Shown here: one piece after another, positions 16,743-24,721 of the stretch
Layout of the letters: each line of letters opens with the position of its first letter
How positions within the stretch are numbered: position 1 is the first letter of the stretch
Origin: Streptomyces katrae
GTDB lineage: Bacteria; Actinomycetota; Actinomycetes; Streptomycetales; Streptomycetaceae
DNA: 64,000 bases
Direction of reading: 5' to 3'
Assembly (NCBI RefSeq): GCF_002028425.1
Contig: NZ_CP020042.1
Coordinates: 4,030,001 to 4,094,000, forward strand
Position numbers and translations under genes: made by a program
Notes under the pieces: generated by a model
Database searches by the model: none
What the model saw: the letters and a program-made list of their open reading frames with translations, nothing else
What the model was told of the DNA's origin: nothing

Positions 16743-17336
16743 CTACTCGGCGGCCTTCGCGGCCTTGGCGGCGGCCTTCGCGGCCTGCTTGTACTCGCGG
16801 ACCTTCGCCAGCGACTCCGGGCCGGTGATGTCCGCCGCCGAGCGGTGGACGTTCGCGGGTCCGTAGCCCCCGGCCGCCTCCCGCCACCCCTTCGGCCGGA
16901 CCCCGTACCGCTTGCCCAGCAGGGCCAGGAAGATCTGGGCCTTCTGCTCCCCGAACCCCGGCAGCGCCTTCAGCCGTTCCAGCAGCTCCGCGCCCGTCCC
17001 CGCGTCCGCCCAGACCGCCTCCGCGTCCCCCGCGTAGTGCTCCACCAGGTACGCGCACAGCTGCTGGATCCGCTTCGCCATCGACCCCGGGTACCGGTGC
17101 ACCGCCGGCTTCTGCGAGAGCAGCGCGGCGAACGCCTCCGGGTCGTACGCGGCGATGGCGTGGGCGTCGAGATCGTCGGCGCCGAGGCGCTGCGCGATCG
17201 TCCAGGGTCCGGAGAACGCCCACTCCATCGGCACCTGCTGGTCCAGCAGCATCCCGGTGAGCGCGGCCAGCGGGCTGCGGGCGAGCAGGGCGTCGGCCTC
17301 GGGCTGCTGCGCGAGCCGGATGGTGATGTCGTCCAT
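16743..17336 (-). CDS. HhH-GPD base-excision DNA repair protein
   Basis: A 197-residue DNA glycosylase-like protein with a helix-hairpin-helix GPD core: LTGMLLDQQVPMEWAFSGPWTIAQRL, then the hairpin LKALPGFGEQKAQIFLALLGKRYG, then an Asp-containing helix (RSAADITGPESLAKV). The C-terminus is a Lys/Ala-rich helix (AAKAAAKAAKAAE) likely to help DNA binding. It lacks the four-cysteine Fe-S cluster of EndoIII/MutY. The target lesion is unknown. It is divergent from the VOC gene. Confidence 0.85.
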   Translation of the reverse strand: MDDITIRLAQQPEADALLARSPLAALTGMLLDQQVPMEWAFSGPWTIAQRLGADDLDAHAIAAYDPEAFAALLSQKPAVHRYPGSMAKRIQQLCAYLVEHYAGDAEAVWADAGTGAELLERLKALPGFGEQKAQIFLALLGKRYGVRPKGWREAAGGYGPANVHRSAADITGPESLAKVREYKQAAKAAAKAAKAAE

Positions 17337-17426
17337 GCCCCCAGCCTCCCCCGGGACCGCCCCCCACGCCCGTTCGCCGCGCGGTTGTCAGACCCTCGCC
17401 CTAGCGTGAGAGGGACCTACGAGCCG

Positions 17427-17480
17427 GACGACACAGACGACACAGACGACACGGACGACACGGACCACACGGACCACACA
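17427..17480. repeat. Six tandem 9-bp units upstream of the VOC gene
   Basis: GACGACACA twice, GACGACACG twice, then GACCACACG and GACCACACA occupy 17427-17480, ending 14 bp before the ATG at 17495. The array fills the expected 5' untranslated region, so copy number could change spacing or mRNA structure. Confidence 0.75.
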
Positions 17481-17494
17481 GGAGTCGATCGACC

Positions 17495-18319
17495 ATGGCC
17501 GAGTTCCCGGAAGGCACCCCCTGCTGGGTGGACGCGATGTTCACCGACGTGGAGGCCGCCAAGGAGTTCTACGCCGACGTACTGGGCTGGACCTTCGGTG
17601 AGGCCAGCAGCGAGTACGGCAACTACACGCAGGCCTACTCCGGCGGCAAGGCGGTTGCGGCCGTCGTCCCGCCGATGCCGGGCGCCGACGCGCCCTCGCA
17701 GTGGTGCCTGTACTTCGCCTCGGACGACGCGGCCGCCACCGCCGAGAAGATCAAGGCCGCGGGCGGCACGCTGATGATGGAGCCGATGCAGGTCGGCACG
17801 TTCGGCACGATGGCGATCGCCAAGGAGCCCAGCGGCGCGGTGTTCGGCGTCTGGCAGCCGGGCGAGCACAAGGGCTTCGAGAAGCAGGGCGAGGCGGGCT
17901 CGTACGCCTGGGCCGAGGTCTACACCCGCGAGCCCGGCAAGGCCGACCCGTTCCTGGAGCGGGTCTTCCCGTACGAGTCCCAGCAGATGGACACCGGCGG
18001 GGCCGAGGGCGACGACGCGGCGGCGGCCGGGATGGACTTCAAGATCTTCAGCGTGGGCGGCGCCGACCACCCGGTGCTGGGCCGGATGAAGATGGGCGAC
18101 GAGTTCCCGCCGCAGGTCCCGTCCTACGTCCAGGTCTACTTCGGCGTCCCGAACTGCGACGTGGCGGTGGAGAAGGCGAAGGCGCGGGGCGGGCGGGTGT
18201 ACTTCGGCCCGATGGACAGCCCCTTCGGCCGCTTCGCCGCGCTGGGCGACCCGCAGGGCGCGGTGTTCGCCGTGATCGACATGGACACGCGGGTCGGGGA
18301 GATGCCGAAGTTCGCCTAG
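17495..18319 (+). CDS. VOC (glyoxalase/bleomycin-resistance fold) protein with two modules
   Basis: A 274-residue protein with two vicinal-oxygen-chelate modules, residues about 8-125 and 135-265. The second ends in VYFGPMDSPFGRFAALGDPQGAVFAVID, parallel to GTFGTMAIAKEPSGAVFGVW in the first. Members are metal-dependent isomerases, dioxygenases or drug-binding proteins; no specific substrate is suggested. AGGAG lies about ten bases before the ATG. A strong terminator follows at 18328. It is a single unit, divergent from the HhH-GPD gene. Confidence 0.85.
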   Translation: MAEFPEGTPCWVDAMFTDVEAAKEFYADVLGWTFGEASSEYGNYTQAYSGGKAVAAVVPPMPGADAPSQWCLYFASDDAAATAEKIKAAGGTLMMEPMQVGTFGTMAIAKEPSGAVFGVWQPGEHKGFEKQGEAGSYAWAEVYTREPGKADPFLERVFPYESQQMDTGGAEGDDAAAAGMDFKIFSVGGADHPVLGRMKMGDEFPPQVPSYVQVYFGVPNCDVAVEKAKARGGRVYFGPMDSPFGRFAALGDPQGAVFAVIDMDTRVGEMPKFA

Positions 18320-18327
18320 CCGAGGGG

Positions 18328-18369
18328 CCCGTGCGCCCGTGTCCCCCGGCCGGGGCACGGGCGCACGGG
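18328..18369 (+). terminator. Strong stem-loop terminator after the VOC gene
   Basis: CCCGTGCGCCCGTG (18328-18341) pairs perfectly with CACGGGCGCACGGG (18356-18369), and the intervening TCCCCCGGCCGGGG can extend the stem. Confidence 0.8.
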
Positions 18370-18373
18370 AGTC

Positions 18374-18484
18374 TCAGCTGACCCCGTAGACCACGTACGC
18401 CGGCTGCACCAGCGGTACGGCGGGCCACAGCAGCGGGGCGAGCCGAGGACACGCTGCGTCACCCGTCTGCCGGAACCGGTTCAC
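18374..18484 (-). CDS. Candidate 36-residue hydrophobic small ORF, coupled to the small membrane gene
   Basis: A GTG at 18484 overlaps the TGA of the upstream small membrane gene (GTGA overlap). It encodes a 36-residue peptide beginning MNRFRQTGDAACPRL and ending in a hydrophobic tail, LLWPAVPLVQPAYVVYGVS. The overlap is the classic arrangement for translational coupling. The peptide could be a bona fide small membrane protein or the remnant tail of a longer decayed gene. There is no homology recognition. Confidence 0.35.
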   Translation of the reverse strand: MNRFRQTGDAACPRLAPLLWPAVPLVQPAYVVYGVS

Positions 18485-18663
18485 CGCAGAAAGGATTGAC
18501 CGCCGTCCTCGTTCCCCCTGCCGGGGGAGGCGGCGCTGTCGGCACGGCGCCGGGCAAGACCCCGCCGGGCCCAGGTGACGGCCCCTATGACGAGGGTGGC
18601 GGCGACCGAGCCGAGCAGGTCGGGCAGGGCGGCGAGGAGGAGCTGCCGGAGGGTGTCGGACAT
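18481..18663 (-). CDS. Small single-helix membrane protein
   Basis: A 60-residue protein (MSDTLRQLLLAALPDLLGSV) with one hydrophobic helix (LLGSVAATLVIGAVTWA) followed by a basic cytoplasmic patch (RRGLARRR). The ATG at 18663 has AAGGGGA six bases upstream; a GTG at 18729 would extend it without a ribosome site. The pattern (amphipathic start, helix, Arg cluster) is seen in many streptomycete hypotheticals. It overlaps the next candidate ORF by four bases. Confidence 0.6.
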   Translation of the reverse strand: MSDTLRQLLLAALPDLLGSVAATLVIGAVTWARRGLARRRADSAASPGRGNEDGGQSFLR

Positions 18664-18866
18664 GGAGTCCCCTTCACGGGAGGGCCGGTGGTGTGAGGAG
18701 AGCGTCCGCTGTTTGAGCCCCGTCCCCACGCGGGCAGGGACCGCCCGGGACGGTGAGGGGCGGGGCGGTGCCCCGGCCTGGGGCCGGCGGTGGCCGGACC
18801 GGATCGTCCCGGGACGGTCGGGGACCGTCGGGGGCTGTGGGGACGGGCTGGGGGAGGCGGGCGCGG

Positions 18867-21310
18867 GTGCGGGATGGAGACGTGCGGGGCGGGGCCGGCC
18901 GGGAGCGGTGGCAGGCGTACGGGGACTACCTGCGGGGGCAGGCCGCGCAGGCGGGGATGGGCTCGCGCGACATGGCGGCGGCCCTCGGGAAGGCGGAGGG
19001 CGGCACGATGGCCTCCTCCAAGTCGCACATCGACCGGATCTACGGCGCGCAGGCCAGGCCGAAGCCGCCGGTGGAGTTCACCGTGGCCTTCCTGCGGATC
19101 ACCAGCATCCGGGCCGGGCTCTCGCAGCAGGAGTTCGGGCGGCGGTGCGAGGAGGCCAAGGCCCTGCTCCGGGCGGCCATCGCGACACCGCCCCCCGTCC
19201 TCGTCGTCGCTCCGGACGGGGGGAGCCCCGCAGAGCTGCGGCTGGAACGGGACCTCGCGCGGGTGGAGCGGGACCTGGAGCGCGCCCTGAGGGCCGAGGA
19301 GCGGCTCAGGTACTCCCTCCGTGACGCGGAGATCCTCCTCTCGACGCTGTTCCAGATCGCCGATGCCCTGCGGGAGATCATCGTCGGGAACGGCGTCCGC
19401 GAGCTGCGGGCCCTGCGGAGCGCCGACGCGGAGGGCCTGGCCCGGGTACGGGCGGAGACCCGCGAAGCCCTGGCCCACCGGTCCACCGGCCAGCGGGAGG
19501 CCGACCGGGTCTCGGCGCGGATGCGGGTCCTGGAGGGCCTCTGGGACCGGGCCCGCACCGAGATCCAGCGCCTGTCCGCCCATCCCGACGCCGCACACCT
19601 GGCCGTCACCCGGTCCGGGCCCGGCGGGGCGGTCCAGCCGCTGGCCCCAGGCGAGTTGTTCACCCGGCCCGCCCTGGACGACATCGCGGCCGCGCTGGCG
19701 AAGGCACACCAGGTGAACGAGCGCGGGGAGCAGACCCTTCAGGACATCGACCGCGCCTTCGCCGAGAGCGGGGGCTTCCTGGAGCCGGACGACGAACTTG
19801 CGGTACTGGTCGCGCAGACGCGTTTCCCTGATCCGGAGTTGCGTTATCCACCCATTGCACGGATCGCTTCCGGCTGGCGTCACTCCGATGCGGCCCGGGA
19901 GGCGGTCCTCCGGCTGACCTACGATCCCGACGCGGGGGTTCGGGCCTCTTTCGCCAACGGTCTCGGTGACGGCTGGCCGGGTGATCCGGGGGTCTACGAG
20001 ATGCACCGCGAACTCCTCGGTGATTCATCCGTGATGGTCCGCCTGACCACGGCGAAATCGCTCGCCCGGACGTGGCCCGACGACCTGCTCGCCTTCGAGG
20101 AACTCCGGTCTCTCCTCGACGACAGACGCCCGCATTTCCGTGAGAGTGCGGTTGCCGCGCTCGCGGAGTTCTGGCCGGGACACCCCGAAGTCCGTGCCGC
20201 CCTGCTGCGGTTCGTCGATGAACCGGGAGGTCAGGACGAGGAGGCCGCCAAGTTGCGCGCGTACGCGGTGACGGCGCTGGCGCAGGGCTGGCCGGATGAC
20301 CCGCGGATCCAGGAGTGCGTGCTGAGGTCGGCCGAGGACCCGGATTTCCGCGTTCGAAGTGCGGTTGCCGGAGCGGTCTGCACCATCTGGCCCGGCACCC
20401 CCTCCGGACGGGACGTGGAGGTCCGGCTCGCAGCCGATCAGAGAGACGGCGTGCGTGAGTCCGTGGTCCACGCGCTCGCGGAGGGCTGGCCCGGAGACCT
20501 GACGGCGCGGGGGATCGTCATGGATCTGACCGGGCCTCCGGACGGGCCGCTGCAATTCAGGCCGTCCGCGCCCTGGCGCACGGCTGGCCCGGTGACGGGA
20601 CGGTGCGCGATGCCCTTCTGCTGATGACGCACGACGGGAGGGAGGCGATGCGCGGGGCCGTGGCGTCCGCGCTTGCCGAGGGCTGGCCGGGTGACCCTTC
20701 GGCTCGTGAGGAGCTGGTGCGGTTGACCGGCGATCCCCTCGCGCGGCAGGAGGCCGTCGCGGCGCTCGTGAAGGGATGGGCGGGTGACCTCCAGGGGCGT
20801 GAAGCGGTCCTGAGGCTGGTCGGTGACCGGGACGCGAACGTTCGGCGGTACACGGCCACAGCTCTCGGCGGCGGCTGGGCCGGCGACTTGACGGCCCGTG
20901 ATGCCGTTCTGGGGCTGGCCGGTGACCTGGTTCCCTCCGTTCGCGGGTCCGTGGCCTCTGCGGCGGCCGAGGGCTGGCCCGGTGATCCGTCGGCCGGTGA
21001 GGTCGTCCGGGGGCTGGCCGGGGACCGGATCCGGGACGTACGGCAGGGCGTGGCCCGTGCGCTCTCGACAGGGTGGGCCGGCGAACCGGCGGCCCGGGAA
21101 GCCCTCCTGCGGCTCGCCCGAGATCCGGACGCCACGGTCCGCGGGGCGGCGGCCGCCGCGCTCGGGGAGGGCTGGCCGGGGGATCCGGCGGCCCGGGCGG
21201 CGTTGGGGCGGCTGGTTGCCGATGTGGCTCCGGCGGTGCGGCGGGCCGCCTGGGAAGGGTCGGAGAAGTGGGCGGAGGCCACCGCAGGGGGCGGACCCGG
21301 GGGTTCGTAG
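18867..21310 (+). pseudogene. HTH/coiled-coil/HEAT-repeat protein, frameshifted
   Basis: A protein of about 814 residues if the frame is restored. Residues about 1-85 form a helix-turn-helix-like domain (WQAYGDYLRGQAAQAGMGSR, LSQQEFGRRCEEAK). An Arg/Glu-rich coiled coil (about 105-250) follows, then 14 HEAT-like units of about 35 residues, each marked by GWPGDP or a variant and L..LA.D....VR. The first frame ends at 20624. The same repeat pattern continues in the -1 frame (AAIQAVRALAHGWPGDG), so one G is missing near 20542-20545. GTG at 18867 has GGGGGAGG upstream. The architecture suggests a scaffold or sensor that binds protein or nucleic acid; no catalytic domain is seen. It is followed by DUF6882 11 bp downstream. 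Confidence 0.7.
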
Positions 21311-21320
21311 GGTTCGGCGC

Positions 21321-22013
21321 ATGACGAATCGTTTCAGTGATGCCTTCCTGCTCGAGGCCGAGCGGCATGCCGCCTGGGGTGCGGAACAGCTCCAGGTGCT
21401 CACCTCCTTCCTCCCCGAGGGCCCGTGGACGGCCGAATTGTCCTCCTGCACCTACCAGCAGGGCGGGCTGGAGCTGCGGGTCGCCGTGCTCGGGACGTAC
21501 GACATGGACGAGCGGTCCTGGATGTGGGGCTGGGCCAACCCGGGCTGGCAGGGCGCCGAGGTGGTCGCTCTGACGGAGGCCGTCGGGCGCTACGGGCGGG
21601 CGCGCGGGATACCCGAGCTGGCCGACGGGCTCGTCGACCTGGCCGGGTTCGACGACCCGCACCGGGCGGCCGAGATGCTCGCCTTCACCGGCATGGGCGT
21701 GGCCGGGGCCCCCGGCTACCTGGGGCAGATGGCCGGCCCGGCCACGAGGGTCTACTTCCTGCCCGACGACCCGCGGGTCCCGCGGGCCGGTCTGGAGCCG
21801 GTGACCCTGCCGCGGGTCCTGCTCACCGGCGCGGGGCTGATCGGCCACTCGGCCCCGCAGGTCGTCCGGGGGTTCTTCGAGCACCACCGGGTGCCGCACC
21901 GGGTGGAGGCCGACCGGATCGTGGCCGAGCTGCCGGACGGGAACACGGCCGAGGTGGGGTTCGACGGCCTCGGGCGGATCTCCGGCGTGGGGGTCGACCG
22001 GATCGGCCGGTGA
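21321..22013 (+). CDS. DUF6882-type hypothetical protein
   Basis: A 230-residue cytoplasmic protein without signal or membrane segments. The N-terminal half carries FSDAFLLEAERHAAWGAEQL and the tryptophan-rich SWMWGWANPGWQGAEV characteristic of this actinobacterial family. The C-terminal half has a beta-rich module. The function is unknown. TAGGGT at 21308-21313, seven bases before the ATG and no ribosome site, suggests its own leaderless promoter inside the end of the HEAT gene, so it need not depend on that gene. Confidence 0.7.
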   Translation: MTNRFSDAFLLEAERHAAWGAEQLQVLTSFLPEGPWTAELSSCTYQQGGLELRVAVLGTYDMDERSWMWGWANPGWQGAEVVALTEAVGRYGRARGIPELADGLVDLAGFDDPHRAAEMLAFTGMGVAGAPGYLGQMAGPATRVYFLPDDPRVPRAGLEPVTLPRVLLTGAGLIGHSAPQVVRGFFEHHRVPHRVEADRIVAELPDGNTAEVGFDGLGRISGVGVDRIGR

Positions 22014-22038
22014 CCGGGTGGGCCACCCCGCTGCCGGC

Positions 22039-22710
22039 TCAGTTGCTGCGGGCGGTGATGTCGCCGTAGGTGGTGGTGGCGCGGAGGGTGAGGGCGGCCG
22101 CGGAGCCGTCGGTGTTGTTGAGGGCGTTGTGGATGCGGCCGTAGCCGGTGCCGGCGTCGAGGGTGGCGGAGACCCCGCGGGCGGCGCCGATGGTGATGTC
22201 GCCGTGCTGGGTGGTGAGGGTGACGGCTCCCTTGGCGGCCTCGGCGACGGTGATGTCGCCCTTCTGGGTGCTGATCTCCGCGGGCCCGTTCAGACGGCCC
22301 AGTACGACGTCACCGGCCTGGACGGTCACCCGCGCGGAGGCGGCCTCGTCCAGCTTGACCTGGGCCTGCGCGCCCTCGAAGACGACGGCCCCGAGCCGTC
22401 CGACGCCCCGGAGGTCGGCCGCGGCCGCCTTCGCCTCGACGCGGGAGCCGGCGGGCAGCTGGACGGTCACCTCGACGGCGCCGGAGTGGCCGAGGAGCCG
22501 GTTCTTCGCGGGGGCGGCCGCGACCCGCAGCACGCCCTCGCGGAAGTCGACCGTGATCTGCTCGGCCGCTTTCACGTCGCGGCTCTTGGCGGGGTTGGCC
22601 GGGCGGACCTCGACGGTGGCGTCGGAGCGGTCCGCGGCGATGAGCTGGACGAGTCCGGCCGGGATGTCGAGGACGGCCGAGACGGGGGCGGTGGCGGCGA
22701 ACTTCTGCAT
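22039..22710 (-). CDS. DUF4097-family beta-strand repeat protein
   Basis: A 223-residue protein predicted to fold as a right-handed beta-helix of short repeated strands (DVVLGRLNGPAEISTQKGDI, then TTQHGDITIGAARGVSATL and TTYGDITARSN). It has no signal peptide. ATG at 22710 has AGGAGA eight bases upstream and gives the family's usual MQKF start; an in-frame ATG at 22755 sits at the predicted transcription start and would add 15 residues without a leader. The family is often co-regulated with adjacent DNA-binding proteins; its function is unknown. Confidence 0.8.
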   Translation of the reverse strand: MQKFAATAPVSAVLDIPAGLVQLIAADRSDATVEVRPANPAKSRDVKAAEQITVDFREGVLRVAAAPAKNRLLGHSGAVEVTVQLPAGSRVEAKAAAADLRGVGRLGAVVFEGAQAQVKLDEAASARVTVQAGDVVLGRLNGPAEISTQKGDITVAEAAKGAVTLTTQHGDITIGAARGVSATLDAGTGYGRIHNALNNTDGSAAALTLRATTTYGDITARSN

Positions 22711-22760
22711 CGTGGTCTCCTGCGCTCGGCGTTTGCTCTTCTGTGTTTCCGACATGAGAA

Positions 22761-22789
22761 ACGCTATGTTGCGTTCAGGGGAGTGGCAA
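22761..22789 (-). promoter_or_regulatory. Promoter of the DUF4097 gene
   Basis: On the leftward strand TTGCCA (22784-22789) and TAGCGT (22761-22766) are separated by exactly 17 bases. Repeated GTTGC/GCAAC half-sites occur within and upstream of it, from about 22768 to 22890. Confidence 0.65.
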
Positions 22790-22924
22790 CAGCGGGGTTG
22801 CATGACTTTGGTGTATGCGCAGGTCAGAGGCGAGAAATCGTTGCAGTGAGCCTGTGGTTTAACGCAACGAATTCCCGTCGTTCGTTGCAATGGAATGGAA
22901 GTGAACGCCACGCCCGGGGCGGGG

Positions 22925-23401
22925 TCAGGGCCCGCAGGACTCCGCGAGGTACGTCGCGGCCAGGGTGCCCGCGCGGGTGAGCCAGTCGTGCAGTACCGCC
23001 ACTTCCTCCGGGCTGTACGTCGCGAACAGCTGCGCGAGGAGCGCGTAGTACGGCTCGTACACGTCGCGGACGCGCTGCGCGGCCTCGGGTACGGCGACCA
23101 CGCGCACGCGGCGGCCGTCGGTGGGGTCGGGCTGCCGGGTCACGTACCCGCCGCGCTCCAGCCGGTTGACGATGCCGGTGACGGCGCCGGTGGTGACGTG
23201 GGCGCGGGCGGCGAGGTCGCCGGCGGTGACGGGGGTGTCCCCGGCCTCGAGGACGTACGCGAAGCAGACGAGGTCCGTCGGGCTGAGGCCCAGGTTCCGG
23301 GCGAACTCCTGCTGGGCCACCATGCTCGTCGCCATCAGGTCGTCCATCGCGCTGATCGCGGCCGGAACCGACGCCTCGGGGCGGGGCGGGCTGCCCTCCA
23401 T
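22925..23401 (-). CDS. MarR-family transcriptional regulator
   Basis: A 158-residue MarR winged-helix protein. The DNA-binding core is VTAGDLAARAHVTTGAVTGIVNRLERGGYV with the wing RQPDPTDGRRVRVVAV. The N-terminal dimerisation helix contains MATSMVAQQEFARNLGLSPTDLVCF. ATG at 23401 is chosen because longer frames run across the operator. Two 13-bp inverted repeats lie 10 and 31 bp upstream, in the gap shared with the divergent HGxxPAAW gene, so it probably controls itself and that gene. It precedes DUF4097 on the same strand, with 214 bp between. Confidence 0.85.
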   Translation of the reverse strand: MEGSPPRPEASVPAAISAMDDLMATSMVAQQEFARNLGLSPTDLVCFAYVLEAGDTPVTAGDLAARAHVTTGAVTGIVNRLERGGYVTRQPDPTDGRRVRVVAVPEAAQRVRDVYEPYYALLAQLFATYSPEEVAVLHDWLTRAGTLAATYLAESCGP

Positions 23402-23410
23402 TGAAAATCC

Positions 23411-23444
23411 CTTAGTACCTAAGATAAATTGCTTACTGGCTAAG
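23411..23444. promoter_or_regulatory. Paired MarR operators
   Basis: CTTAGTACCTAAG (23411-23423) and CTTACTGGCTAAG (23432-23444) are 21 bp apart start to start, two helical turns, in the divergent promoter region of the marR and HGxxPAAW genes. The first has perfect 5-bp arms. Confidence 0.75.
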
Positions 23445-23470
23445 ACATCATAGGTCGACAGGGGTGGCGT

Positions 23471-23794
23471 ATGAGCGCACACGGATACGACGAGGGCCAC
23501 ACGGTCGCCGGCTGGGCGGGAACCGCCGTCGCCTGCGCCGGGGCCGCGGTGATCGGCCTGGGGGTCTGCGGTTGGACGCCCGGCATATGGATCGGGCTCG
23601 CCGTGACGGCGGCGGCCGCCGTGCTCACCTGGGTGCTGCACCTGGCGGGCTGGGGCAAGGGGCCCGGCCCGCGCCCGAAGGAGCACTGGCCCCTGGGTGC
23701 CCGCGACCACACCGCGCGCGAGGGGCACGCCGCATGCCTCGGGTGCCGGATGGCCGGCCGGCGGCCCGTCGCCGCCGGGGCCCTCACTCGATGA
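23471..23794 (+). CDS. HGxxPAAW-like small membrane protein
   Basis: A 107-residue protein with the actinobacterial HGxxPAAW-type start in a divergent form (HGYDEGHTVAGW), two transmembrane helices (TAVACAGAAVIGLGVCGW, IGLAVTAAAAVLTWVLHLAGWG) and a cytoplasmic tail with CLGC. Related proteins commonly lie near tryptophan-biosynthesis or membrane genes; here it is under the MarR operators. Its end overlaps the convergent secreted-protein gene by 11 bp. Confidence 0.7.
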   Translation: MSAHGYDEGHTVAGWAGTAVACAGAAVIGLGVCGWTPGIWIGLAVTAAAAVLTWVLHLAGWGKGPGPRPKEHWPLGARDHTAREGHAACLGCRMAGRRPVAAGALTR

Positions 23795-24089
23795 AGAGGC
23801 TCCGGCCGTGGCCGGTGGTGGTCACGCCCGGGTCGATCTGCTGCGTCACCTGGCCGTCGCAGTCCGTGCCGGACCACACCCACGCCGTCTCGTCCGTGAG
23901 GTTGGCGACCTTCGGCGGGGCGAAGTCGCCCAGCCGGTAGCAGCCTGACGGGTCCTCGTGCTCCGTCCCGTCGATGATCAGGGCCCCTGCCGCCGCCTGC
24001 GCCGCGCCCGCCGGGGTGGCCAGAGCCAGCAGCGCGGCTGCCGCGCACGCTCCCAGGGCCTTACCCGCGCGTCGTGCCGTTCGCCTCAT
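23784..24089 (-). CDS. Small secreted hypothetical protein
   Basis: A 101-residue protein with a twin-basic N-terminus, hydrophobic core (ALGACAAAALLALATPAGAAQA) and probable signal peptidase site after AQA. The mature ~65 residues contain two Cys (GCYRLG and TDCDGQ) that may form a disulfide, and end in GHGRSLFIE. It resembles small extracellular proteins of the peptidase-inhibitor size class, but no family is recognised. Confidence 0.7.
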   Translation of the reverse strand: MRRTARRAGKALGACAAAALLALATPAGAAQAAAGALIIDGTEHEDPSGCYRLGDFAPPKVANLTDETAWVWSGTDCDGQVTQQIDPGVTTTGHGRSLFIE

Positions 24090-24191
24090 CCGTCCGTCCG
24101 CCTCTCGCCCGCGTGACCAGCTGTCGTCGCTGATGGTAGCGAGCGGTGGCGCAGGGTGACGGTCGCTGTGGCGGCAGGGCGGGGCGCGTGT

Positions 24192-24641
24192 TCAGACGCC
24201 GGTCAGCGCCGGGACGTCCAGGGTGCCGAACCAGACGTGGGTCACCGCGCTGACGTAACGGGCGCCGCAGCGGTCGGACGGGACGACCAGCTGGCTGCCC
24301 GAGCCGTCGAGCTCCTCGCCGTCGAGGCGGGTGGCCAGGAGGACCGGGCTCCCGCAGAAGTCGTCGTCCAGCTCCGCCCAGGACAGGACCGTGTGGTGGC
24401 CGTCGCCGCCGCTGACCGCGAGGAGGTAGCGGCCGCGGTCCTTGCGGCGGCGGACGTCGAAGACCGGGCCGGCGCCGGAGATGACGTCCCGCAGCAGCAC
24501 GCCCTCGAATACGTGGTGCTGCGGGCCGTTCGTCGCGCAGTCGAAGACGACCTCCGCCCGGTGCCGGGGCCATCGCCGCAGGTCGGCGACGGTCAGGCGG
24601 GCCGGGTGGTCGAGGTCGCCGTGCAGCAGGAGTGAGGCCAT
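24192..24641 (-). CDS. Small molybdopterin-dependent oxidoreductase (sulfite-oxidase fold)
   Basis: A 149-residue protein matching the oxidoreductase molybdopterin-binding domain. LTVADLRRWPRHRAEVVFDCATNG contains the probable Mo-ligand Cys (about 34), followed by HHVFEGVLLRDVIS and the C-terminal SGSQLVVPSDRCGARYVSAV. It is shorter than sulfite oxidase or MsrP and has no Tat signal, so it is presumably cytoplasmic. It lies 80 bp beyond the xanthine dehydrogenase stop on the same strand, inside a molybdenum-related neighbourhood. The substrate is unknown. Confidence 0.75.
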   Translation of the reverse strand: MASLLLHGDLDHPARLTVADLRRWPRHRAEVVFDCATNGPQHHVFEGVLLRDVISGAGPVFDVRRRKDRGRYLLAVSGGDGHHTVLSWAELDDDFCGSPVLLATRLDGEELDGSGSQLVVPSDRCGARYVSAVTHVWFGTLDVPALTGV

Positions 24642-24721
24642 GGACCAGTCATGCCCCGCTGGAGAGGCAGTGGAACCTCATCTGCGAGGTTGAGATGGTC
24701 CTATGAGCCGCATCTGTGTGA

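Noticed and set aside
17427..17480. Possible CRISPR-like array
   Set aside because: Units are 9 bp and contiguous, with no spacers or cas genes.
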